Source: Breviolum minutum Mf 1.05b.01
Lineage: Eukaryota > Sar > Dinophyceae > Suessiales > Symbiodiniaceae
NCBI GenBank assembly: GCA_000507305.1
Contig: DF240206.1
Coordinates: 63,539-127,538, forward strand
Length of the DNA stretch: 64,000 nt
Direction: 5' to 3'
The notes under the pieces were generated by a model. It was not told where the DNA came from. It saw only the letters and a list, made by a program, of their open reading frames with translations, and ran no database searches. Each line of letters starts with the position of its first letter. Positions within the stretch are counted from its first letter, which is position 1. A program made the position numbers and the translations under genes. Shown here in pieces: positions 11,461 to 24,771 of the stretch.

Positions 11461-12611
11461 TCAATCATCGATCTCATTTGATGCCTCATCCCCTCGCACC
11501 ACGCGAAGTAGCTCCAGCGCCCCAGCAAAATCCATGGCAAGTCCGCTGCAGAAAGCTGCGCAAAGACGGAAAAGCCGACTTGAGACAAACATGCTGCCAT
11601 TGAGAAGCCCTGTAACAATTCTCTTGAAAAACCCATTTAAGTAGTCGCTCAGCCCTTGGACTTGCAGATTGTGTGCCTCTGCCACTCCTTCCCGTTGAGT
11701 CAACATGACAGTGTCTTGGGGTTTCAAATGTTGACAGGCCTCTGTTGGCGGCACTTCCCGTGTGTCGTCCTTGCGAGTCGCACGCTCACAGGGTCAACCC
11801 AATCAACACGATAAATTCTAGAATATCTTATAAACATTGCGACCAATGAAGGAAAATTTCTCGTTGCAGCTCTTGCACTAAACTTCATGTAGACATTTGA
11901 GGCAGCAAACCTCCTAAAGCCTCCTTCGTTTACACTGTCGCACTTGGGGATAACTCCGGATGACGTGATGACAAGGTATGTGTTTGTATGCCTTGAATCA
12001 GCCAACGACTGCGAAAAAGTCCCAAAGTCCTGGACCGGACTCGCAGCAGACACTCCTTGGTTCGACAACATTGTGTGCGATGCTCGTTTCACCATCGAGA
12101 ACAGAGCTCAAGGCGGTCGTTTCCCCATGGTCCACGCCGGGGATCTCCCATCCAAACCTGACAAAGACGGAAAAAATCAACAAAAGGGTCGCAAGAACGG
12201 ACACAGTGAGACCACTTCCGGGAAATTATGGTGAAATCACCTTTGCCTTGGTCATTCTTTGTGATTTTTTTCTGACAATGTCGGGATAGAAATGGATAGA
12301 ATGAAAAAGAGTTGTGATTTGAAGCTGCGATCCTCTTCCCCATCGGGGCCATCCTGGCAACTGAAAGGATCACATGGATCTTCGAGCAGCAATAGGGCAT
12401 CACTTCAAACACAAGCGCATGCAACAGTTCTGGTGTCATCAGCTCCAACCCCTGTCCTGGGTCAAAGCGATTCTGCCTTGGCGTTCCGACATGCCCATCT
12501 CCAAAAATCACTTGCTCCAAACATATTTTTTGCAAATTCAAATGGAAGCCGCATTGCTGGAGATTGCCCTTGTGAACACCCAGAAAAAGGCACTTTTGCC
12601 CGGGTCCTATG
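11461..12611 (-). CDS. Unrecognised multi-exon gene
   Basis: Three collinear minus-strand exons are visible. The first, 12404-12611, ends at GAA|GTGATG and reads IGPGQKCLFLGVHKGNL then GTPRQNRFDPGQGLELMTPE. The second begins at 12157 after TGTCAG|G and reads FGWEIPGVDHGETTALSSV then VCCESGPGLWDFF. The terminal part, 11461 to about 11754, reads DTVMLTQREGVAEAHNL and MDFAGALELLRVVRGDEAS before the stop. Codon use in these blocks is clearly protein-like. I recognise no domain, and the internal joins are uncertain. Confidence 0.45.
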
Positions 12612-14143
12612 CTGTACAGCGTAATTTAGCATCATTGCTTATCTCAACATGGCGGAAATGCCTAAATTGCTTGCAGCCTCGTCCTTCCATTTGGTTTTGA
12701 GAATCACCCAGTTTCCAATTCATGTGTGAGTCCAGCTCCACTGGTCTCAATAGCACAAGCGACTCGCGACTACCTCATGTTGATGGTCTTTGCTGCTCAA
12801 TCCGCGGAGGTCCCTGGCCGTTCCGGTCCCTGGCAGCCTTTCTCATGGGCTTTGAGCGTTTGAGTTCAGCTGGAGGCCATGAAGGCCATGAAAATCTTTG
12901 AGCGATCCTTCATGTGGCGTCCTTCAGACATTCATTTTTCGTCTCGGCCTCCTGTTTTCCTTTAGAAACTCATAGAAACTCTCTACTCTTCACACTGTGA
13001 CACCGTGAAGGAATCCCGGAATCCCGGAACCTGAGGTCGAGACATAAGGCAAAACCCAAAAGGCCATCTAAAAGTGAAGCTTCCTCGATATCAAAGCCTG
13101 AATTTCAGGTGAAAGCTTCCGCGGAAACCGAGGAAACCTTGGGGAAAGGTACTGGGTAAGAGGGTGAGAGGATTCTTTGACGGCTTTTCTTCGCTTTCAA
13201 ACATGTCAGGGTGACATAGGAGGACGCTTTTCGTGCCGGTGACGGCTGCTAAACGCAGTGGACCATCAGCGCTGACCCGACACATTGACAAAAGAGCCCG
13301 GTGTGCAACTTTGTCACCAGTCCCACTGCGCGGCTATTCACATGTTACGCGAGTGGTTCGTGGCATGTGAGGTCACGTCGAGCGTCCGAATCACCACTGT
13401 TGTCATCCTGACTGTCCCTTGACAGGTTTGCTTTGTGCTTGTTTAGTGGTGCTTACAACTCCAAGTTGTTTGTTCTCGTGTCAACGGCTAAGCTGTGAAA
13501 AAACACGGCGTCGACGACACCCATCACCATCAGGAGGGAACGATACCTTTGCAGGGATTGCCTGGACACCAAATCAAAGACTGTTAGAGACACTAGTCAC
13601 TAGTCATTGCTTTGAGATCTGGATGTTACAGTCATGTCACATTTTGTCAACTGCCACACCTGATTCTGTCATTTTGCACAGTGATTTTGAGACACTGGAC
13701 CTCTGAAAACAGTCCCTTCGGCCCTACAGTCTTTTTTTCGGCGCGCTACACCCTCTGTGGTTCGAGATCTCTAACCTTCATCTCCATCGCTTCAGCCACA
13801 TTGGCTTGGCCACCTGCACGGCATGCCTTCGCCACGGATCCTTATCAGTGTGCTAAGACTGGACTTTAAGATCACAAAGTGATCTCATCAACAACGAATG
13901 TGGACATTTCTCGACCAAGGCACTGTAGATCATCTCCCGAGGTTCTAACTTTGCCTCGCTCATTTCGGACATAAGATCCTGACGGAGGTCACTGGATGAA
14001 CTCATTCAACTCAACATAACTCAACATTTTTGAACACTTCTGAGCTGCACAGCGAAACATGTGACTTAACTGCATTTTTCTCTGGCCCTGTCCAAAGCCA
14101 ATTCCCACTCTCCATTTGCTTCGCATGAAGCAATGGCATATCC
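12612..14143. other. No strongly supported gene
   Basis: A possible minus-strand exon near 13091-13291 (CRVSADGPLRLAAVTGTKSV) is the only candidate and lacks a clear acceptor. The rest shows nothing I can support. Confidence 0.35.
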
Positions 14144-17100
14144 TTAGTGGGCAATGCTGTCACGCTTCAGCTGCTTTGAGGCTGTGAGTGATGACAAACT
14201 CATTGACAAATCAGCCGAGACATGCTGAGGACTTGCATTACTTGCAGGTTTGCTAGAAACTCTCCCTCTCTCTGGTTGGGCTGCCGAGAGTGACATTGCC
14301 TTTGTTTTGTTGGATCCAAGCATCTGTAGGTCATCAGATTTGGAAAAAGGTCGAAATCCTGAAGTGCGGAAGGGCAGGTGGAACATCTTGAGGCACATTG
14401 CCAGAGCCAATTCCTTTGATGCTGTAGCTGTAACTCCTAGGGAGTCTTCCGGTTCAACTCCGATGTTCAAAACCGAAAGCCCTGTCCAGGAGCTGTTCAA
14501 TCAGAAGCATGGCCTCAGCTTTGATAGCTTGCAGCAATTGCAGCAATGCGCAATGCACCATTTTTGTGAAAACATGAAAACATGCAACGAGAGCTTGGGA
14601 TATTTTGATAGCCCATGACAACTCTTGCCAGGCAAATGGCATGTTCGCATTTGCCCGCGGAAGCACATGCACTGAGGGCAGCATTGTAGGTCCTCCCGTT
14701 GAACAGTGTGGCCAAACTTGAAAAATTGACAAAAATGCGTTTCCTTGTATTTTTGTTCACGCTTAATTCTTGAATTGGTAGACATCAGTTTTTCATGAGG
14801 TGGGTCCTGATATTTTCACCTTTCACTTGACGAGACTCCTCATGTATCAAGGCCAAAGCAGTTTCCTGAGACTTGGTCGAAGTGGTGAGGGAGAATTTTT
14901 TCATGTCTGCCTATGATTCAATCTGGCAGAGACCAGCAATGCCAATTATCTTGAAATCTCCTGAGGTCCTGACCCACTCCGTGGCCTTAGCACATGCACT
15001 GATTGCCGCCTCAGTCCACGACACTTGCGTGGCATTTCAAGTTGTACAAGTCGCTCTGGAGAATCTCATGGCGTGCCATTTGTTTTATGTCCATTCTGAA
15101 CATTGCCGATATGCACCGTGAGCCACCAGTCGCCTTTTTTCCCTTGAATTTCTCAGCCGCGAAGACCACATCTTAGTCTCTAAAAGCTGGACATGTGGAT
15201 TAGGCGTCGCTACATCTGTCTCTATTCCTCCCATCTATCTACCATATGTCATACGATGTGAAATGGGGAAACCCCTTGGCCCCCATGTGCCCTCCAAAAC
15301 TCTGGACTAAGGCAAGCTCCTTCAAGGCAAACAGATGGGGTCCGAAGATCAGCCTAAGCTGTCACTACACTGCATGTTCGCAGCCTTCAGGACAACTTGC
15401 TACGAAGCGTGCCCAACAGCACCGAAACCGTCCCGAGGGGATGCCACTAAAGTGAGACAACTGCACCTAGATTTGGCCTACAAAGGATTGAAACTCTTAA
15501 AAGTGCATGAACTTTTGGTATCTGAGGTGAGAAATTAGCCAATGGAAGCTGCTGGACAAGATATCTAAATTATATGATGTATGCGTCTGCCGACTTGTTG
15601 GTCTATAGACTCTAGAACAACTCGAGATCCAAAGCTACTGCGACTCTCAGGTGTTCTTGACATTTTCTAAGCTCTTCTCATTTTGTCGCGCCCGTGCGGC
15701 CCGCTTCAGCCACAGGTGTTCCAAACCATTGGTTTGTCCAAACTGCTCCATGTCATTTAGCATTTCAGAAATCCAATCATCCGCAGGCGAATGATGCGAA
15801 TGTAGATTGGAATTTTGGGAATTTTGGGAATCTGGAGCTTTGGATGTACAGCCAGGTGTAGGTGTCGCCTTGAGGAAATCACCATCGACGTCTGCCCAGT
15901 GTTGCATCACATCATTGACATTCGAAACCCGAAACGATGGGCCACTAGCTTCAAGAAGATCTTCATCAAAGGCGGCACTGCCATTGCCACTGCAACATTT
16001 ACAGGGTCCAACTTTGATCACAGGTCCGACAGGTCCAGGGGTCTTTTCGACCTTTTCTGGAACCTGTGGTGAAGTCTGTGAACCCAATGAACCCAATGAA
16101 CCCACTGACCAACGGAAATCAAAGACAGAACTGGGACTTTTTAATTCTCCCAGCACGGGACTTTTGAAGATATCCCCAAGCATTGTCAGAGCACCCGGCC
16201 CGGCCCGGCAGCACAAATTTGAGCCACACTACGTTGCAATCATGAAATTACATGAAAGTTGCATGAAAATACGACATATGTGACATAAATCTTATGCTCT
16301 CTTCTCCACATGCTGCGACACATCATGAGTTATCATGAGGCTTTGACATTACATCTTTCGACCTTTCAGCCAACGATGCAGAAACTGTGGTCGCAACAGT
16401 GTAGGAAATGAGGTCGTAGTCAAAGTAAGACTTCTCCTGCATTTGACCTCAGACTCTTAGACAGGGTTTTCTTGCTCTGCCAAATCGGCAGATATCGGCA
16501 TGGACGTTTTGTTGTACTTTGCAGATATAGATCTCGCAAGTACTACGAGATGGCATGGGATGCGCAGATCGCTGCCAATAGCTATAGTGTTTTTTGAGCT
16601 CTTACAGCCCGCCCCTTGACAAATTGCAAGCCCGAGTGGCGCAAGTAGCCAACAGCTGCCTTCCATTCTTGGCCCCATCCTTGCAACGCAACGATTATCC
16701 ATGCTTCGAAAGGATCATTCCGTGACTTGGATCCACATTGATACCCCTTATCTAAGTTTTCTATGACATGCCAGCTCCGCCACAAGCACCAATCAATGTG
16801 TTGTAGGTCACCTCGGCATGCATCTTTTCTGCATGAGTACATGTAAAAATATATTATAATAGTGTAGATAATCGCAAAAATACACACAAAAAATACATGT
16901 TACTGAAAATGTAATTTTTGTAGTAAATATGTAAGTCCTGCAGGACACACAAGCCATCAAGCCATCAAGGACAAGGAATGTTGGCCCTCTTGGCTTCACA
17001 CCATATCTGGATCCAAGGCCTCAGCGACATGGCAGTGACACGGTGGCACACCACGTGATGCTGTACCGTCTGCGATGTCTGCGGCTGCCGCACGTAGCGG

Positions 17101-17666
17101 TCGAACTCCGCGAGGACGTGCCGCGCCGCCGGGTAGTTCCGGCCCTTCTCGCAGGCCGCCATGACGGCGTTGTACGCCACCACCTTGGAGCGGAAATTCA
17201 AACCACACCGAAACGCGAAAACGTATGAAATAAGCAGAATAAATTCGATAAATTTCCAAATTACACTGACCATAGTGACACAGTGAATTGATGACCATCA
17301 AAGACAAGTTCACTCACTGGAATTGATCGTGTCCAAGGAGCATCTGGAGTGACCATCATTTCCTCCATATCTTCCAGCACCTGCACTGCCTGCATCCATG
17401 CTCCCACTCGACGACACGCATCAATGGCAGTAGTGTAGGCGCGACAGTCGGGTCGAAGATCTTCTCTATGGCGACCTCACAATGACCACCCCGTCGTGGT
17501 CTCCGAATTTTCTTCTGAGATTCAAATTTGCCTTGTATGCCCCATGCGCAACAAGCACAAACTGAGCACAAACTGGTACACGCGCCAGGCCTGTTGTGAG
17601 GTGCATCTCTTCTTGACCCAAGAGCTCCGCAAAAACGGCAAGAGTGGCCTCGATGGGATCCGACAT
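14144..17666 (-). CDS. Pentatricopeptide-repeat (PPR) protein, multi-exon
   Basis: Several collinear exons carry PPR-type helices. PPR proteins bind RNA in organelles. The likely start is the ATG at 17666 (MSDPIEATLAVFAELLGQEE). Exon 17318-17475 (GTGAG|GT acceptor, CCA|GTGAGTG donor) reads DLRPDCRAYTTAIDACRRVG and MQAVQVLEDMEEM. It joins in phase to the exon starting at 17183 (CAAG|GTG), VVAYNAVMAACEKGRNYPA. Exon 16772-16828 reads HAEVTYNTLIGACGGAG and ends at a GC donor. Further segments near 14.95-15.05 kb (TEAAISACAKATEW) and 14.62-14.71 kb (TYNAALSACASAGKCEHAI) continue the pattern, and an open terminal segment ends at 14144. I infer one gene. A chain of two neighbouring PPR genes is possible. 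The 17.04-17.18 kb exon is far richer in G+C than its surroundings. Confidence 0.65.
15647..16183 (-). CDS. Hypothetical protein or exon within the PPR locus
   Basis: A 178-codon frame starts MLGDIFKSPVLGELKSP and ends at a stop at 15647. It is rich in Pro, Gly and Ser (EKVEKTPGPVGPVIKVGP) and ends in an acidic helical part (DDWISEMLNDMEQFGQ) followed by a basic tail. It has no transmembrane segment and no recognised domain. It lies between PPR-coding exons on the same strand, so it may be a large low-complexity exon of that gene or a separate small gene. The start was chosen as the first ATG. Confidence 0.4.
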   Translation of the reverse strand: MLGDIFKSPVLGELKSPSSVFDFRWSVGSLGSLGSQTSPQVPEKVEKTPGPVGPVIKVGPCKCCSGNGSAAFDEDLLEASGPSFRVSNVNDVMQHWADVDGDFLKATPTPGCTSKAPDSQNSQNSNLHSHHSPADDWISEMLNDMEQFGQTNGLEHLWLKRAARARQNEKSLENVKNT

Positions 17667-18752
17667 TTTGCAAAGGAATCAGTCGATGAATCCGACTATC
17701 ATTATCTTATCCGATGTTATGCGCCTGCCACTGACTGCCTCTGGAGAAGGCTTTCATGGCCAGAACGAAATCTGGTTCTTTCAGTTCCGTCCCAATCCAT
17801 CTCATCCTTGTGGCCGTGCGTTGTTTTCAAACGAATCGGGGGTGACATGACAAATATAAAAAATCACAAGGTCTGGCAATTTGTATCTGGATAAATTATT
17901 GGTGCAAGAATTATTCAGAAACGAACGTGCCACTTTATTTGAAAGCAACGACGAAAACTTATGTGAAGCACATGGCCCTCATGGCACATCTATGCGAATT
18001 CTCACCTGGCCTTTGTTAAGGCTTCCAGCAGATCCATCTAATCATCTATGCTCCTCATTTATTTAAAGTTCGCTAGTGGCTCACTGAGTCGAGTAGCTCG
18101 TCCCAAATCGATAAAGCATCGTTCCAGGCGGATCTTTTCGTTAAGGTGTTGAGCCTCAGATCTTTCACTGTGGCCCTGGCCTAAAGGAATGGCTCACACG
18201 ACGGTAGCCCATGGTAGCCCTAGATTCTGTCTGAGGAACACCAAGCGATATGTATCTGAGTCCTGGCATGTGAAGGCCATGGAATGGAATGGCACATATT
18301 TTGGGATGCCTACAGTTTTCCTTGGTAAAGGGCCAGTAGGGGGCTTGAACTTTAAACACTTGTCCTCCCCAGTCATCTGCTAATATTCAATTAACTGTGT
18401 CTTCCCCATTCCCAATTAACACATTGTGGCATTGCCAGCGTTTGTTGGTGTCACTACTTCAGCGGCTGCAGCGGTTTTTCAGAGACTCCTCGATGAGATG
18501 CTTCTCCCGAAGCTCTTCGGCCGCCGCAGTGATCTGCTCCGCGTTGCTTTTTCGATCGCGGATCTGGTGCACCTGAAAGATGGGAAGGATGGATGGCTCA
18601 GTGGATGGGCATGGCAACATTCGAATCCGACAAAATCAAATCAGCATTTCTGCACAGCGCTATGGCCCTTTGAAGCGCGTCACAAACAGATCTACTGACA
18701 GATCTGCTGGCATTTCATGTCATTTTGAAGAGAGCAGAGCGCAAATTTGGTG

Positions 18753-21200
18753 TCAGATTTCATCTGAAACATTCACCATAGAATGTAGGATGTCGGAGAG
18801 GAGGAATTGCTGAACATAAGAGTCGCAATCTTCAACGCCATACGCAACCAGCAAATGGTCACCATCTCGAAGCAAAGTGCTGGCATATTGTATGTTCTCA
18901 CAATCCTTAGAGGCGTGGAACCAGCACTCCAGCCTTAAGAGTCTATCCTGGAAAACCACAGAAGGAACCAACTGTTCACATTGCAATCGTTGCAACGTCA
19001 TGGCCCTACGACAAGAGTAACCCGTTTGGAGGCTTATGGAACAGCCGAATCCCGATCCAAACACGAGAATTTAGTAGTTCAGCTGGGTCTCGCCAGGATC
19101 TTGAGCGCTGCTGAAGCAAAACTCAGGCGATAAAGCCACCAAGCGAAAAGGAGGAGATGCTGAAATTGCAAAGAACTGATGTGAGTAGTGGTCTGGCAAA
19201 AAGCCTTCAACTGCATTGCTTCATGCAGGAGCTATAGTGACTATAGTCATTAAGGTGCAATGTAACATCAATGAACATAAGTTACATAAGGTATCATTGC
19301 CTCGCAATATGATTTCCCCGTCTCAACATGGCGGCTTAAATGTGTATGGCGAAGGGACTTTAGGGAGTTGTTACAAACTGACACTCGAGGTAAAATGAAC
19401 AAAATTGATGAAGCCAAGATGTCTCCAAGTGGCGTAGAGTGAGAGATGGACGTGTTCCACGTGCCAAATGCCCTATTCCAAGAAAGACTTGCATTTCTTG
19501 GATCCAAATTGGAGATGGACCATTATGCAAAAATGTGTCATGCTCTTGCCCTCTGCCTCAGAGGCAACGTTGGGTCCAAAGTTTTTGTGGACAATGTTTT
19601 TTTGCTGAGAAAAAATGGAGAAAAACGAGGAGAAAAACACCGTGAAACATAAATTCGAGTCTAGCTGCAACCATACCATGGAGAGTGACTGGATTCATTG
19701 CCAGTCACGACTGATTTCATGCAGATGGATGGCAAAGTTACAGGCTTCCAGCCTTCGTTTGCTTCCGGCATGTAGGTGTGAGAATTCTCGATCTCAAGCT
19801 CCGAGTCACGATCCAACAGCGAGAGATTCCTCGAATTCACTGGTGGCAAGAAATCCAAATGAGTTGAACCTGGGTTTGGTTGATTCCGGGTTTTACTGAG
19901 TTGAAACTTTACCTGTGAAAGGATTACTTACTTGTGGTAAAACAATACCAAGTTGTGTTGGGAGTTGAAAATTGTCCAATCTTACTCTGCCTTGCTCTTC
20001 TCCCTTGCATATTTCTCGGCCAAGAGGCATAGCACTGACAGCTGTAGGGAAGACCTTGTCCAGGAGGAAAACATCGGAGCCAGAACGGAAGAAACCCAAG
20101 TTCTTCCTGGTTGTTTTGGATTTGATTCAAATTGCATGTGCTTGGTTCTGCCAGAAAGTTCACACTGACAAACGAACACAAAAAGCTAGCAGCTAGAACA
20201 AAACTTTTGAAACACAGAACAACTTGAGAGAAAGGAGTCCAATCATTCGCCAAAGGCACTTGGCGACTTTTTTATTATGACAACTCTCTGCTCGTCTCAC
20301 TTCACGTGGATCGATCCAAACGTTGAGAACACCGTCGGCACCGCTGACATAGAGTTTTGCCATGTGAGTGTGGTAAACCTCATGAAAAAGATAAGGCAAG
20401 AAGCTGACCTCAGAGAATGATGCACGTGCTGAACGAAACGAATTGTAAAAAGCAAGCCCTACGGGCCCTACCACACACCGAGGCAAAATCAGAGGTTCAT
20501 AGGAAAAGGTGACGCAAAATTCCGAAACGTTGTATGATTTCAAGTGACGATAATCTCTCCATCCCCTGATGGCCAAAGCCGTACATCGGAGATGGCATTG
20601 TCCCACCAAGCTCCTTCAACTCCTTCCAATTGAATCTTGGATACTGCTTCCACATTGAATTCTGCATCCAAAACGGCAGCATGGGAGCCAGAACACCACA
20701 AATTGATGAGAAAAGGGCCATCACGACCATGATCAAAATCTTGCATCCCTGGGCACCTTGCCCAACCAGGACGACTCACAACGAACCATTTTCCAAATGG
20801 AAAAACTTCTTGCAACGTCTCGGGCAATGGAATCATTGAAGGATTTGCACCTGGATGAGTTCTCCCATGACTGGCAGGTAAGGCCAAATCCAAACGCCAA
20901 CGTTGCAGTGGAGTCCATGGAGTCAAACATACACCTAAAGAAAGTCGAGATTCAATTTTCCTTGAGGCATTTTCGATGCTTGGAAATTGCAACTTGCAAT
21001 CGCTCTTCGAGACTCGCCACGACAAGTTCTTGTCCAAGCCCCACATCTTTGTATCGTCAAAGTGAAAAATGGGACTTGTCCGACGTACATTGTGAGATGC
21101 AGCATTCGTTTGCAAGAGTTGATTGGATCTGGCTGGAACTTCGCAGTCCGAGCTCACAATTGCAAGCTTAAAAACCAAGAGCACCTTCCAAACCATTTCA
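18753..21200 (-). CDS. Glycosidase-like five-bladed beta-propeller protein (possibly broken)
   Basis: Blocks on the minus strand follow the repeating plan of GH43/GH130-like propellers. The first, about 20545-21000, has HPGANPSMIPLPE, KWFVVSRPGW, SGSHAAVLDAEFNVEAVSK and WWDNAISDVRLWPSGDGE. The second, about 20260-20540, has SEFCVTFSYEPLILP and LYVSGADGVLNVWIDPRE. A third, near 19440-19545, has FLHNGPSPIWIQEMQVFLGI then GHLARG. The last, from about 18950, has IQYASTLLRDGDHLL and VAYGVEDCDSYVQQ and ends HSMVNVSDEI-stop. These match the usual order NPS..., D-arm, HNG...GIGH and YA..L...D.LLV.YGV.DC. Such proteins act on or bind sugars, often in the secretory pathway or outside the cell, but the substrate is unknown. 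The first two blocks are joined out of frame by one base (see findings). Confidence 0.55.
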
Positions 21201-21299
21201 TGGAGGGTAAGGTTATGATGCTTGTGGATAAGGTATCGCAAGCTTGTGAACCGCAACGGCCACATAATGCCCAGCAAAGATGCAAAACACTCCATGGTT

Positions 21300-24200
21300 G
21301 CAAAACCCTTGTCGCTTCATTAACATCAAGTAACTCTGGTGAATGTTTTGACTGCGAGTTCCTGGAGTTCTCACATACTGTGTGTGTGATTCATCATCTT
21401 GCAGTTGAGGTGCTAAATCAACAGCTGAAAAGCATCTGAAGGCTGGGAAAGCAAGCAGCATGCCGAACAAGCAGAAGCCTGACAAGGCATGCGACAAGAA
21501 CAGGACGGAGCGCAGAAACGAGATTTGATATCAAACAGCCAGCACCACACAATTTGCAGCGACTCGAGCGAGTGAAATTTACTACCTTACTACCACGAAG
21601 CATCTTCAAACCACAAACAGAAACACATGTTCATTGGTCATCCCTTAATTTCACAAAGAGTGCCTTTTGGCACACACCTTTGCCACTGGCATTTTCCTGG
21701 TGCCGTGGCATAGGGGAGGTTGGTTTTTTGCCAATTCATGGGGCAAAGGCAAGGGAGTCAACGGTTGGTGGCACTGCATAGCACTGGCATCATTGCTGAA
21801 AGTGCCTCGACCAGGAGCTCTGGCACTTTCCATGGGGTCATGCATGCTAGTCTGCTAGTCACTCTGTGGTAGCTTGGTCTTTGAATGCCTTTGTAAGGCT
21901 CTCTTTATGCCTTCCTGGTGCTCACCATGGGCCGCGATCCTACAAATTCTTCACATTGAGTACTAGCGCTGACCAGGATAGATGCAAGCACAAGCTTTAC
22001 AACATCTGCGGTGTCAAAATCATGTGAAATCATTGGTTTTGCGGCCGCAAGCCGAACATTCACCTGACATCAACATGTCCGATCTGGTAGATACAGTGAT
22101 TTGGAAATCATGTCACTATGCTATGCTGCTACATCAATACGTTTTGGTTGGCTCGGATTCAACATTCTAAATCCCATGTATCTGCCTTGACCCAGCTCAA
22201 GCCGAAAAAAGGAGCTAAGTGACTAAGTGGTTGAACGTTGAACCGTTTGGACAGGTGGTTTGCCGGCCAAATCGTTGGAGACACACAAGGAACATTGCTT
22301 CGAGCTGCCCCAAGGCGCATGTCTGCAACAAAAATCATGATGTTGAATGCGCATCACAGCATGGAAACACTGGACTCTTTCACTCCCAGAGCAAATTAAC
22401 AAAAGAGAGAAAGCATGCATCAAAGAAATCATTTCATCGTTTGAAACCTTGCCCGATCATCGAAAACCATGTTGCAGATCGTTCCGAGGTGAGACATAAA
22501 ACACTTGCACTGTCAAATTCTTGGGAAACGGAGCTATCATCATCTATGATCTATGTACAAACGAGCGCTGCCGACTTATCCTACCCATTCGCGGTTTGGT
22601 GCTCAAAGAGGGTAAGGACACACCAGGTAGCAAAGTGCGTCCTGTCCATATGTCGCAAATGTCGAATTCTAGTCACTAGTCCATGTGTAGCCTCTGTGGG
22701 CACAGTGTCTGCTAGTTGCCTTCAAAACTGCAGGGTTACCCAGTTACACCTGCATGTGGTGAAGTTTTTTAACATGTAATCTGACAGAAAGTCATGTGAT
22801 TGAAGATCTGGCTGATTGAGACCTCTCTAGAGATTCACCCTTTTGCCATTGTTTTCTTTATCATTATGTATCGTTTTTTTTTTGACATTCTCCTAGTGCA
22901 ATCAAATCGCTGGAAATGGCCGTGACATGTGACAGCGCTTTTGACTTGTGAATGCTATTAAATGAAACATCAATCATTCATCATATCTCCATGAACATCG
23001 CTTTTTGGCATGTTTTACAGTAAATTTTTTACTCCTGGACCTGATGGTCATTAATGCTTTGGATTCCACACCACTTTTCCATCCACGATTCACTCCGTCC
23101 TCTGTCTGGTGGCCTGGCGGTTGCAATTTGTGACGAATTCACGAGAATTGCAGAATTAAAACTTGGATTTGCAAAGTCTGCCGTCTTTTTTCGGATCTTG
23201 TTGTCGACTTGAAGGCATGTTGCTGGGAGGTCACTTTGTCAGCACATTCAGCTGCGCCATGGGGTGAAGGCATGAACGCAGGCAAATCAGGGAAGGTGCA
23301 GAGCTTCCGGTACTTCGCATACGTGGAGTTCGACTCAGTTCGATCCGTCTTCATTGCAGCCCTCATGTTGATGATGGGTGGTGTCCAAATGTGTCCAGCT
23401 AGTCAGTCTCCTTGATGGATGTGACGATGCAGGATGGAATCCAATCCTGGCATCAAACATCCAAGCAATTTATGAATTGTATCATATACCGGATTATAGT
23501 GGCACTGATAGCTGTATCTTTCAATAGAAATGAGGAAGGAGTAAATAAAAAGTGGAGGGTTGGAGCGGAAGAAACAACGACGATTCCAGGAACATACATC
23601 CGGTCCCTTACTGTACAACGCTTACAACTTGTACGGCAAAAATGGTCCTCCATCTGTCTGAATTTGATGCTGTGAATCTACTTCTGCGTGATGTAACTTT
23701 TCATAGCGTTTGAGGGTTGAATAACAAGTGGATATTGCAGCAACAATGGTCAAATATGGTCAAAAGGGGTCACCCTGGAGTGGTCCTTTAACTGGTCCGG
23801 TGTCATCAACAGCTGCCATCCAGGCGTTCCAGCGCCGCATGACATGAGCTTCGTTTCGACCAAGGATGCATCCAAAATCACGCGAGACGAGCTGGACCTC
23901 GGCGACGAAAAATGTCGAAGGAAAGCAACGGATTCCCTGAAGCTTTTCTTCTTGTCTGATTGCTTCAAGGTCGACCTAACTGCAATGGGAGTATAATGAG
24001 TCTCTGCCTTGAGTTTTCATCCAGGCTACTTTAGCACTGGACCAATAGGCCCAACGGAACCTCGCGGCTGTCGAATGTCTTCACGTAGCTCCTCACGTGT
24101 CTTGGAATGTCGGCTGCTCGAATGAGATTTGCAGAACAATAGACTATCAAACTATCAATGATATCACTGTCACTCTCTCTGTCTGTTTTTTTGGCAAGTT

Positions 24201-24650
24201 GACATTTTGATGGCCACATAGCTAAGATGTCCAATGGCCATCCCAAAACCTATCAAATGAATGATCATCGTGAACATGTTGCTCCTCACTGCTGGCAAGC
24301 CGTGCGCATGTAGACATGACTGCCGTGGACAAATGTTGCAAACCTCAATGAACTCCGTCTTTTTGAACGATGGATGGAGCTGGAATCGACATTCAAACCA
24401 TCCTGAGCTATCGAACTCACCGTGTCACCATCTGCAACTACAACCATACAGAAAGACCGTTCACCTCACTGCGATGACTCAGCAAGATCTGATGGAATGA
24501 ATGTCTAGAGATTTACCAGTTGCGCCCTCGTAGATGTTCCCATGACGTTCCTAAACTGAACAGCTGTATAGATTTAATCACTAAGATCTACAAAAAAGAA
24601 CACAATAGAATGACACGCAGTCTTGCACTTTGTTTTTGAAAGCTTGGTGG
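21300..24650. other. Gene-poor stretch
   Basis: Open frames occur on both strands (for example 22219-22779 plus), but they begin with non-ATG codons, lack splice signals and have noncoding composition. I see no repeat array or RNA gene here. Confidence 0.4.
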
Positions 24651-24660
24651 GAAACTTGGA

Positions 24661-24771
24661 CAAACTTCTCAAACAAACATAAGCTGCACATGCGCTTCGT
24701 CGGCTTCTCGGTGCCTGTTTCGGCAAAGGTCGTACAGGCCACCGTTTTGCAAACGGTCACGTCTTCGGGAC
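24661..24771 (-). CDS. Candidate internal exon, unknown product
   Basis: After a CCCCAG|GT acceptor the frame reads PEDVTVCKTVACTTFAETG and then RMCSLCLFEKF. The splice signal is good and the segment is cysteine-rich. It lies downstream of the exonuclease exons on the same strand and could belong to that gene. A loose similarity to the VCKTL segment of YbaK-type tRNA deacylases was noticed but is too short to assign. Confidence 0.35.

Noticed and set aside
22219-22779. A 186-codon plus-strand open frame
   Set aside because: It begins at a GTG rather than an ATG, has no domain, no helix pattern and no splice context, and lies in a gene-poor stretch.
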